Assembly: GCA_937916345.1 (NCBI GenBank)
Contig: CALFUE010000083.1
Coordinates: 1-5,966, forward strand
Direction: 5' to 3'
DNA: 5,966 bases
Source: an uncultured bacterium
GTDB taxonomy: Bacteria > Bacillota > Clostridia > Lachnospirales > Lachnospiraceae
The position numbers and the translations under genes were made by a program. This document shows positions 1-5,966 of the stretch, piece by piece. Numbering within the stretch: position 1 is the first letter of the stretch; each line of letters starts with the position of its first letter. The notes beneath the pieces were generated by a model, which was not told the origin of the DNA, made no database searches, and saw nothing but the letters and a program-made list of their open reading frames with translations.

Positions 1-30
1 TTTTTTCAAGCAGAAGACGGCATACGAGAT
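1..30. other. Illumina P7 adapter remnant with poly-T, not genomic
   Basis: Bases 7-30 match the 24-base Illumina P7 flow-cell sequence exactly (it begins CAAGCAGAAGACGG and ends CATACGAGAT). The six T at 1-6 fit a read on the other strand that ran off the end of the adapter into a string of A calls. In the ppk reading frame the adapter would encode LVCRLLLEK after RFDEENN, which does not fit the polyphosphate kinase family, so genomic sequence ends at about base 31. The exact junction is uncertain by about two bases, because the adapter's terminal AT could also complete a native Asn codon. This is a library or assembly artefact and should be trimmed. Confidence 0.97.
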
Positions 31-1246
31 TATTCTCTTCATCAAATCTGGCTTTTAATTCCACCAAAACGGAAACCTGTTTCCCGTTTTCCGCTGCCTC
101 CGCAAGCGCAGCAATAATCGGAGAATTACCGCTGACACGGTACAGCGTCTGCTTGATAGCCAGCACATCCGTGTCATTTGCGGCCTCCTTTATGAAATCC
201 ACCACCGGATCAAAGCTGTGATAAGGATGGTGAAGCATCACGTCGGATTTCTTTATCACATCAAATATGGAATCCTTATCATTAAACCTGGGATGAGTGG
301 AAATATCCGGCTTTTTTGTCTTCAGGTCCGGCCTGTCTATACCGTAGAGGCTCATGAGAAAGGTGAGATCCAGAGGGCCATTTATCCTGAAGACGTGGGC
401 ATTTTCTATCTCCATCCCCTTCTGCAGGAAATCAAGGAGCTTTTCAGAGGCATGGCTGGCAACCTCGAGGCGTATGACATCGCCCCTCTGCCTGCTCTTC
501 AGCTTCTTTGAGAGTTCGCTGAGCAGATCTGCGATCTCATCCTCATCCAGAGAGAAATCTGCGTCTCTCATTATGCGGTATGGGCAGACACCCAAGACCC
601 TAAAGCCCTGGAACAGAGAGCCTATATGAGCCTCTATCAGGTTTTCCAGCAGGATGAAATGATTAATGTTTTTATCACCCGATACGGGGACAAGCCGGGG
701 CAGACCGCTGGGAACCTGTACTGTCGCGTAGGAATTTTCCTTTTTTCTGGCCACAAGTACCGCGATATTTAAGGTCTTGTTTCTGATGAGGGGAAAAGGC
801 CTGGCGGAATCCACAGCCATAGGAGTCAGAACAGGAAATACATATTCATCGAAATAGGCATCCGCTATCTCCTTCTCCTTTTTACTCAGCATGTCGTAGG
901 AGCTGTAGATATATATGCCCTCCTTTTCAAGCGCGGGCATAATGGATCTGTTAAAATTCTTGTACTGGGATTGAACCAGCTCTCTGGCCGCGGCATCTAT
1001 ATATGACAGCTGGTCTGTCACGGACAGACCAGCCATATCGGTCACATTGCTGTCCTTTTCCATGCCCTGGAGACTGGCGACTCTTACCATGAAAAATTCA
1101 TCCAGATTCGAGGAGACGATGGACATGAATTTCACCCTCTCCAAAAGCGGTATGTCGCGTCTCTTGGCCTCGGAGAGCACACGATCGTCAAATTTGATCC
1201 AGGATAACTCCCTGTTCTCGTAAAATGCCGGGTCATCAAAATTCAT
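29..1246 (-). CDS. ppk: Polyphosphate kinase (Ppk1), C-terminal part missing
   Basis: Polyphosphate kinase reversibly transfers the ATP gamma-phosphate to a growing inorganic polyphosphate chain. About 406 codons are present of the roughly 690-700 usual for the family. The N-terminal domain (about 1-105) carries NRELSWIKF (11-19) and SSNLDEFF (45-52); the Asn of SNLDEFF is an ATP-binding position in E. coli Ppk. The head domain (about 115-310) carries VFPVLTP (136-142) and GDVIRLEV (255-262). The first catalytic C domain begins near 315 with HHPYHSF (339-345), then TLYR (Arg370) and ARFDEENN (Arg400). These Arg correspond by spacing to E. coli Arg375 and Arg405. The phosphorylated His, expected near 430, and the rest of the catalytic half are lost where the adapter begins. 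The truncation is therefore an artefact of the assembly, not evidence of a broken gene. The ATG at 1246 is supported by a perfect AGGAGG six bases upstream and by the family's usual N-terminus. It lies 10 bases after the Ppx-like gene and is probably co-transcribed with it. Confidence 0.96.
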
Positions 1247-1252
1247 AAATTT

Positions 1253-1258
1253 CCTCCT
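1253..1258 (-). promoter_or_regulatory. Ribosome binding site of ppk
   Basis: On the minus strand this reads AGGAGG, a full Shine-Dalgarno match, six bases before the ppk ATG. It overlaps the TAG stop of the upstream Ppx-like gene (1257-1259), an arrangement that fits translational coupling and fixes the ppk start. Confidence 0.85.
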
Positions 1259-2777
1259 AGACCACTTTCTTCTTGTGTTTCAATACCGGTGTAATTGAAA
1301 ATACATTCTTAAAGGTGTCAATCTTCTGTCCGAACATGCTCTTTTCAAGCAGCAGATCATCCTCTGAGGTTATAGCGATGATCAGCTTCTTGTCGTCGGA
1401 CAATCTGACCGTGATATTCTCGAATTTCTGCTTATGGCTCCTGTCTATGACATTTGCCAGCCTCATTATTGCGGCGCATCTCGACACTATCAGATAGGTT
1501 TCCTCGTCCATCTCGCTGTCCGGGAATGAAATCAGAGGTGTGGCATTGTATTTTACTATGCTCGCGACTATGAACCTCTCCCTGTGGGAAAGCCCAAGTA
1601 TCTCAGATGCCATGATGATGTCAAAGGAGATGGTGGGGGATCCCGTGAGAGATATAAATTTGCCGATATCGTGAAGGATTGCCGCGCACTTCAGCAGCAG
1701 CAGCTCCCGTGAACCCATATCGTGCTCGGAGCTCATGGCGTCAAAAATGAGTGTTGAATTCTTGACCAAAGCCTCGATGTGGGGCGAATAGCTCATAAAT
1801 TTGTCTGCCATGTGCCTCGCGGCAGAGAGTACATCTGACTCGAAATCGCGCTCCCCTGGTAAAAGCTTTTGCTCAAGCGCGTAGCTGTAGCCGATGCCGT
1901 CCAGGATATCGATCTCCGGCACAAGGATCCGCTTTACGCCCATGGACTCGAGCATTCGTTTGTAGAGCACCATATAAGGAGCCAGAAGCTCGGCATTCTC
2001 GTCCGAGACATTTAAGAAATCAATAATATCCTCATTTTTGAAAGCAAGCGCATCGTTGATTACCGCTAAGAACTGCTTCGCGTCTATGATTGATTCCTTC
2101 TTTTCCTTTGTTTTGCCGTAGGTCTCTCTGGCGTAATCTCCCATCAATATCAGATTGTTGAGCTTTTTCTTTGACCTCCGCCCCTTTATCACATTGAGCT
2201 GCTTATCTATCAGTTCCGTCATTATCATTCTTTTTTTTGATTCGTTTTCGGGAATGTTCTTGACCGAATCGTAGAGTATGACCGCCCCCATGCTGATGTG
2301 CTCGGTAGTCATCAGATCTCCCTCCGAGACAACGGTTATCTGGGTGTCACCGCCACCGATATTTACGATGGCGCAGCCATCTCCCGCCATATTTGCAAAT
2401 TCCGGGTGAGCTGTCAGTCTCTTATAGGTGAGCAGCCTGTGCTCAGAGTTTGACAGAATAGTCAGATCAAGCCCGCAGTTCCTTTTGATGGAGTCCCTGA
2501 TAAAAACGGAGTCCGAAAGCCTGAAGAACGCCGGGTTAGTATAGACACGACAGTCATCGCATCTGTAGGTCTCGATTATCTCCTTGAATTCATTGATATG
2601 CCGGCATACATCATCTATGGTATCGGGGGAGAGATGACGGCTGTCTATCAGTTCCTCCTCCAGCCGCATGGGCACACTCACCGACTCAACCGTGATCAGC
2701 GGACTGCCTTTTTTGACCTCAAAGATCCGCATTGAGATCGCGTATGTTCCTACATAAACAGCACCGAAAAATTTCAT
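1257..2777 (-). CDS. Ppx/GppA-like protein with C-terminal HD domain, degenerate active site
   Basis: The 506-residue protein has the two-part layout of long Ppx/GppA proteins: an actin-like (ASKHA) phosphatase core at about 1-300 and an HD-type domain at about 310-500. Canonical members release phosphate from polyphosphate or convert pppGpp to ppGpp. The core is recognisable by FGAVYVGTYAISMRIFEV (4-21), LSNSEHRLLTY (108-118), IVNIGGGDTQITVV (137-150) and VPEIDILDGIGYSYA (286-300). The HD domain shows a plausible metal set: His333, His369-Asp370 in AAILHDIGK, and Asp445 in LANVID. Several core positions depart from the family: the first-loop Asp (usual D-x-G-S) is Tyr8, the usual D-x-GGGS-x-E/Q loop reads N139-I-GGG-D-T-Q, and the TSA-xx-R motif reads NPAFFR (81-86). 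Glu112, in the segment that carries the catalytic Glu, is kept. The fold assignment is secure, but exopolyphosphatase activity is doubtful. Placement directly before ppk supports a role in polyphosphate turnover or sensing. No signal peptide or membrane segment is seen, so it is probably cytosolic. The ATG at 2777 follows a GAGG site. Confidence 0.85.
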   Translation of the reverse strand: MKFFGAVYVGTYAISMRIFEVKKGSPLITVESVSVPMRLEEELIDSRHLSPDTIDDVCRHINEFKEIIETYRCDDCRVYTNPAFFRLSDSVFIRDSIKRNCGLDLTILSNSEHRLLTYKRLTAHPEFANMAGDGCAIVNIGGGDTQITVVSEGDLMTTEHISMGAVILYDSVKNIPENESKKRMIMTELIDKQLNVIKGRRSKKKLNNLILMGDYARETYGKTKEKKESIIDAKQFLAVINDALAFKNEDIIDFLNVSDENAELLAPYMVLYKRMLESMGVKRILVPEIDILDGIGYSYALEQKLLPGERDFESDVLSAARHMADKFMSYSPHIEALVKNSTLIFDAMSSEHDMGSRELLLLKCAAILHDIGKFISLTGSPTISFDIIMASEILGLSHRERFIVASIVKYNATPLISFPDSEMDEETYLIVSRCAAIMRLANVIDRSHKQKFENITVRLSDDKKLIIAITSEDDLLLEKSMFGQKIDTFKNVFSITPVLKHKKKVV

Positions 2778-2783
2778 TTTTAA

Positions 2784-2787
2784 CCTC
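2784..2787 (-). promoter_or_regulatory. Ribosome binding site of the Ppx-like gene
   Basis: The minus strand reads TGAGGTTAAAAATG across the junction. GAGG lies six bases before the ATG at 2777 and overlaps the pheA TGA stop (2786-2788). It is a weaker match than the site before ppk, so initiation may depend partly on ribosomes finishing pheA. Confidence 0.65.
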
Positions 2788-3637
2788 AGTAATTTCCGAA
2801 AACAGTAAGCTTCACTGATTCCTTTTTTAGTATTTCCATAGCTATCTGTATCTTTTCGGAGGAGAGATTTCCCTCCAGATCGATAAAGAATTTGTACTCC
2901 CAGTTCATGCCCGGTATAGGTCTCGACTCAATGGAAGTCATGTTGAGCCCGAACCTGTGAAATACCGACAGTGCGTGATACAGTGATCCGGCTTCATTCT
3001 TCAGCTGAAGCCCCAGGGATATCTTTGACGAACCCTCAACGTACACGGGCTCTTTGCCTATGACGATAAATCTCGTCCGGTTTCCCTTATTATTCTGAAT
3101 TGCCTCGCAAAGGATGTCAAGAGAATAGATGCCGGCAGAGGTTCTTCCCGCTACCGCTCCCAAACTTTTGTCACCCTTCCCGCTTATCTCCTTTGCTGCG
3201 ATGGCGGTATTGTAAGAATTGATCTTTTCAAATTCCCTGTGCTCATCGAAATAATGCGAGCATTGGGCAAAGGCCTGTGGATGGGAATACACGGTCCTTA
3301 TATCGGAGAGTGATGCCCCTTTTACGCCCAGGAGGCAGTGGTCTATTTTGATAATCTGCTCTCCCACTATGAAAAATCCGTACTCATCCAATAGATCAAA
3401 GTTTTCCGAGATGATGCCGGCGGTGGAATTTTCAAAAGGAACCACGCCGTAATCTGCAATTCCTCCTTTTATGGCCTCAAAAGCGTCACGCCATGTCCCA
3501 ACATTGATAAAATCGATGTCGACGCCGAAAAACTCCCGGCAGGCTTCCTCCGTATACGCTCCTCTCTCTCCCTGGTAGACTATATTTTTGTTGTAGAGAT
3601 CGAGGTTTTTTACTTCCGTAAAATTTATAAATTCCAT
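2786..3637 (-). CDS. pheA: Prephenate dehydratase, monofunctional, with ACT domain
   Basis: The enzyme decarboxylates and dehydrates prephenate to phenylpyruvate, the committed step to phenylalanine, in the cytosol. The 283 residues hold a dehydratase domain at about 18-194: YQGERGAYTEEA (21-32), VVPFENSTAGIISENFDLL (65-83), SHPQAFAQC (118-126), and NRTRFIVIG (186-194) with the Thr188-Arg189-Phe190 motif required for activity. A C-terminal ACT domain (about 204-283) carries GSLYHAL (217-223), a variant of the GALxxxL motif, and ESRP (237-240). In this family the two together form the phenylalanine-binding regulatory site, so feedback inhibition by phenylalanine is likely. There is no chorismate mutase domain: only about 17 residues precede the dehydratase domain, whereas many bacteria carry a mutase-dehydratase fusion of some 360-390 residues. 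The start at 3637 is supported by an AGGTGG site, and an in-frame TGA (the polC stop) four codons upstream excludes a longer protein. It sits 9 bases after polC and 8 before the Ppx-like gene. Confidence 0.95.
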   Translation of the reverse strand: MEFINFTEVKNLDLYNKNIVYQGERGAYTEEACREFFGVDIDFINVGTWRDAFEAIKGGIADYGVVPFENSTAGIISENFDLLDEYGFFIVGEQIIKIDHCLLGVKGASLSDIRTVYSHPQAFAQCSHYFDEHREFEKINSYNTAIAAKEISGKGDKSLGAVAGRTSAGIYSLDILCEAIQNNKGNRTRFIVIGKEPVYVEGSSKISLGLQLKNEAGSLYHALSVFHRFGLNMTSIESRPIPGMNWEYKFFIDLEGNLSSEKIQIAMEILKKESVKLTVFGNY

Positions 3638-3641
3638 AAAA

Positions 3642-3648
3642 CCACCTC
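3642..3648 (-). promoter_or_regulatory. Ribosome binding site of pheA
   Basis: The minus strand reads TGAGGTGGTTTTATG. The GAGGTGG match overlaps the polC TGA stop (3647-3649), and seven bases separate GAGG from the ATG at 3637. The overlap suggests translational coupling of pheA to polC. Confidence 0.7.
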
Positions 3649-5966
3649 AAACACCTGTCAGATCAAAGAGCGATATCTGATCAGATTTCGGAAGACCTGC
3701 CAATAATCCCATTTCAGCCATATGATCTACTACAGTGGCAGGAACCTTGCCCCTGGTCTTAAAGTCATCTCTGGACACAAATGGCTGTTGCCGTACTCTT
3801 TCAATTGTCAATGCGGCCTCAGGCCCCATCCCATCGACAGATGTCATAGACGCCATGATTTTTCCGTCTACTATGGTGAAATCCAGCGCCTTTGCTTTGT
3901 ATATATCGATCGGAGTAAATTCAAAACCGCGGGCATACATCTCATCGACTCTTTGCATATCTTTCCAAGTCTGCTCCTCTGCTGAAGTAAGCGAATCGCT
4001 CCTGGCTTTGAAATCTTCCATATGATATTTCAGATTGTCTCTCCCCTGACACATCATCTCGTAATTAAAGCCCTTGGATCTGATGGAGAAAAACGCTGCA
4101 TAGTACTGCAGCGGATAGTTTATCTTGAACCAGGCGATGCGCCATGCCATCATCACATAAGCGACGGCGTGCGCCTTCGGGAACATGTACTTGATCTTCT
4201 CACAGGAGCCGATATACCAGTCAGGTACATTGTGAGCCTTCATATCCTCCTTCCACGCGAGCCATTGCTCGTCGGAGGTATTTTTTGCAACCTTTCCTTT
4301 TCTGACATTCTCCATTATCTTGAAGGATTCTTCTGCATCCAGCCCCATATTGATCAGATATGTCATTATGTCATCCCTGGTACAGATGCAGTTCGATATG
4401 GTGGCAGTACCTGAAAGAATGAGATCCTTCGCATTTCCCAGCCACACATCGGTACCATGGGATAGTCCCGCTATCCGAACCAGATCAGTGAATTCCTGAG
4501 GTTTCGTGTCTATGAGCATCCCCATGGCAAATTCTGTCCCAAACTCAGGGATCCCAAGAGTCCCAAGCTTTATGCCGCCTATGTCATCAGGCGTGATGCC
4601 CAGAACCTCCGTCCCCTGAAAGAGTTTCATCACATCCGGATCGTCAAAGCGTATAGTTTTTGCGTCCACTCCAGTCAGATCCTCCAGCCTCCTGATCATT
4701 GTGGGATCATCGTGCCCCAGGATGTCCAGCTTTAAAAGATTGTGATCGATGGAGTGATATTCGAAATGCGTGGTTATGATGTCGGTAGTCATATCGTTCG
4801 CGGGCTTTTGTATGGGAGTGAAGGTTTCAATCTCCTCACCCATGGGAAGCACCACGATACCTCCGGGATGCTGTCCGGTAGTGCGTTTTACATCGGTGCA
4901 GCCCTTGGCGATCCTCTCCATCTCACATCTTCTCTTGAAGATGCCGTTTTTTTCGGCTGATTTATCGAAGAAATTTTTTACATAGCCGTAGGCGGTCTTG
5001 TCAGCAACAGTACCTATTGTACCGGCCTTGAAGGTATGTCCCTTACCGAAGATCACCTCCGTATATCTGTGGGCATTCCCCTGGTATTCGCCGGAAAAGT
5101 TCAGGTCGATATCAGGCTCCTTGTTTCCCTTGAAGCCCAGGAAGGTCTCAAAGGGTATGTCGTAGCCATCCTTTAAGAGGGGTTCTCCGCAATTTGGGCA
5201 GAGCTTATCGGGCATGTCGCAGCCTGCTCTTCCAGCATATTCCTTAACCTCGGGAGAGTCAAAGTCGTAATAGTGACACTTACCGCAGTAATAGTGCGGC
5301 GACAGGGGATTTACCTCCGTGATCCCTGACATGGTGGCAACAAAGGAGGAACCTACGGATCCTCTCGAGCCTACTAGATAGCCGTCCTCCATAGACTTGT
5401 GCACCAGCTTTTGGGCTATTATATACATCACGGCATATCCGTTTGATATTATGGAATTGAGCTCCTTGTCCAGCCGCTTTTTAACGATTTCGGGAAGGGG
5501 ATCGCCGTACTTGTCGATGGCGGTTCTGTAGCAGATCTCCCGCAGCTCGTTGTCGGAATTTTCGATGACGGGCGGCGCCTTGTCAGGTCTTACGGGAGAT
5601 ATCCTCTCGCACATGTCGGCTATCTTGTTTGTGTTATCGATGACGATCTTTCTCGCCATTTTCTCTCCCAGGTAGGAAAATTCTTCGAGCATCTCCTCGG
5701 TGGTCCTGAAATATAAGGGACAGTTTGAATCACCGTCAGAGTAGCCCGAAGCGGATTTGATCACATTTCTGTAGATCTCGTCCTCAGGCTCTATGAAGTG
5801 CACATCTCCGGTGGCGCAGACAGGCTTTCCGAGAGTTTCCCCGAGCTTTATGATCCTTTGGTTTATCTCGTGAAGTCCCGATTCATCCTCTATCCCGTAT
5901 TTTTCGTTTCCTATTAGATATGAATTGTTTCCGTCCGGCATAACCTCCAGATAATCGTAAAATTCA
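3647..5966 (-). CDS. polC: DNA polymerase III alpha subunit, PolC type, C-terminal part
   Basis: PolC is the replicative DNA polymerase of low-GC Gram-positive bacteria. About 772 codons are visible of some 1,430-1,500, so the N-terminal region, OB fold, 3'-5' exonuclease and first part of the PHP domain lie beyond the right edge. The frame is open there: the codons before Met at 5941 give EFYDYLEV, the conserved PolC stretch before MPDGNN, so that Met is internal. Counting from it, GDVHF (45-49) is from the second PHP segment, GSRGSVGSSFVA (191-202) marks the start of the polymerase core, and Cys219, Cys222, Cys248 and Cys251 form the PolC zinc site. EPDIDLNFSGEY (275-286) carries catalytic Asp277 and Asp279, and KLDILGHDDP (404-413) holds the probable third Asp, 406. 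GLSHGTDVWLGNA (492-504) and KYMFPKAHAVAYV (584-596) are further PolC signatures. A helix-hairpin-helix (about 701-717) and a C-terminal QISLF (755-759), a beta-clamp binding motif, complete it. All visible catalytic residues are intact. It is the first gene of the visible cluster. Confidence 0.97.
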   Translation of the reverse strand, partial: EFYDYLEVMPDGNNSYLIGNEKYGIEDESGLHEINQRIIKLGETLGKPVCATGDVHFIEPEDEIYRNVIKSASGYSDGDSNCPLYFRTTEEMLEEFSYLGEKMARKIVIDNTNKIADMCERISPVRPDKAPPVIENSDNELREICYRTAIDKYGDPLPEIVKKRLDKELNSIISNGYAVMYIIAQKLVHKSMEDGYLVGSRGSVGSSFVATMSGITEVNPLSPHYYCGKCHYYDFDSPEVKEYAGRAGCDMPDKLCPNCGEPLLKDGYDIPFETFLGFKGNKEPDIDLNFSGEYQGNAHRYTEVIFGKGHTFKAGTIGTVADKTAYGYVKNFFDKSAEKNGIFKRRCEMERIAKGCTDVKRTTGQHPGGIVVLPMGEEIETFTPIQKPANDMTTDIITTHFEYHSIDHNLLKLDILGHDDPTMIRRLEDLTGVDAKTIRFDDPDVMKLFQGTEVLGITPDDIGGIKLGTLGIPEFGTEFAMGMLIDTKPQEFTDLVRIAGLSHGTDVWLGNAKDLILSGTATISNCICTRDDIMTYLINMGLDAEESFKIMENVRKGKVAKNTSDEQWLAWKEDMKAHNVPDWYIGSCEKIKYMFPKAHAVAYVMMAWRIAWFKINYPLQYYAAFFSIRSKGFNYEMMCQGRDNLKYHMEDFKARSDSLTSAEEQTWKDMQRVDEMYARGFEFTPIDIYKAKALDFTIVDGKIMASMTSVDGMGPEAALTIERVRQQPFVSRDDFKTRGKVPATVVDHMAEMGLLAGLPKSDQISLFDLTGV

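Noticed and set aside
1..6. The T run as half of a rho-independent terminator.
   Set aside because: It has no GC-rich hairpin and belongs to the adapter artefact.
31..38. Bases after P7 as an 8-base library index.
   Set aside because: In the ppk frame these bases encode the conserved Glu-Asn-Asn of RFDEENN, and no read-primer site follows, so they are genomic.
218..629. Two overlapping plus-strand open frames (97 and 91 codons).
   Set aside because: They lie antisense to ppk, whose protein is conserved throughout this stretch. Their translations match no family I recognise.
3647..3649. TGA as a recoded sense codon joining polC and pheA.
   Set aside because: PolC normally ends a few residues after its QxSLF clamp motif, pheA has its own ribosome binding site, and pheA itself ends in TGA at a normal family length.
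4022..4414. A 130-codon plus-strand open frame inside polC.
   Set aside because: It is antisense to conserved PolC motifs and has no recognisable domain. The other plus-strand frames at 1273-1497, 3722-4025 and 4742-4985 are rejected for the same reason.
5939..5966. GGAGG followed by ATG at 5941, resembling a translation start for a short PolC.
   Set aside because: The spacing of two bases is too short for a normal ribosome binding site, and the preceding codons give EFYDYLEV, conserved PolC sequence. The gene simply continues past the window edge.

Overview
The window reads as a fragment of a Gram-positive, Clostridia-type genome, most like Lachnospiraceae. This is an inference. It rests on a PolC-type replicative polymerase, strong Shine-Dalgarno sites and the family character of the exopolyphosphatase-like protein. 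All coding sequence is on the minus strand. The layout is four tightly packed genes with 8 to 10 bases between them: polC (3' half, open at the right edge), pheA (complete), a Ppx/GppA-HD protein (complete) and ppk (5' 58% or so, open at the left edge). No promoter, terminator, RNA gene, repeat, mobile element or CRISPR array is visible, and no gene-free stretch exceeds about 10 bases apart from the artefact at the left end.

Region by region: bases 1-30 are not genomic. Bases 7-30 match the Illumina P7 flow-cell adapter exactly, preceded by six T, which is how a read running past the adapter looks on the opposite strand. The genomic sequence starts at about 31, inside the conserved RFDEENN motif of polyphosphate kinase. 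Bases 29-1246 hold ppk, 1257-2777 the Ppx-like protein, 2786-3637 prephenate dehydratase, and 3647-5966 the C-terminal half of PolC.

How the genes relate: Ppk makes polyphosphate from ATP, and Ppx/GppA proteins usually degrade polyphosphate or pppGpp, so the last two genes form a polyphosphate module. PheA makes phenylpyruvate for phenylalanine synthesis. PolC is the essential replicative polymerase. The last two functions have no obvious biochemical link to polyphosphate, but the spacing and the stop codons overlapping ribosome binding sites suggest one transcript with translational coupling. The main biological lead is the Ppx-like protein: its fold and HD domain are recognisable, but several phosphate-binding positions of the actin-like ATPase core are replaced. 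It may therefore be a changed enzyme or a polyphosphate/nucleotide sensor rather than an ordinary exopolyphosphatase. I see no clear evidence of a wholly new system here.
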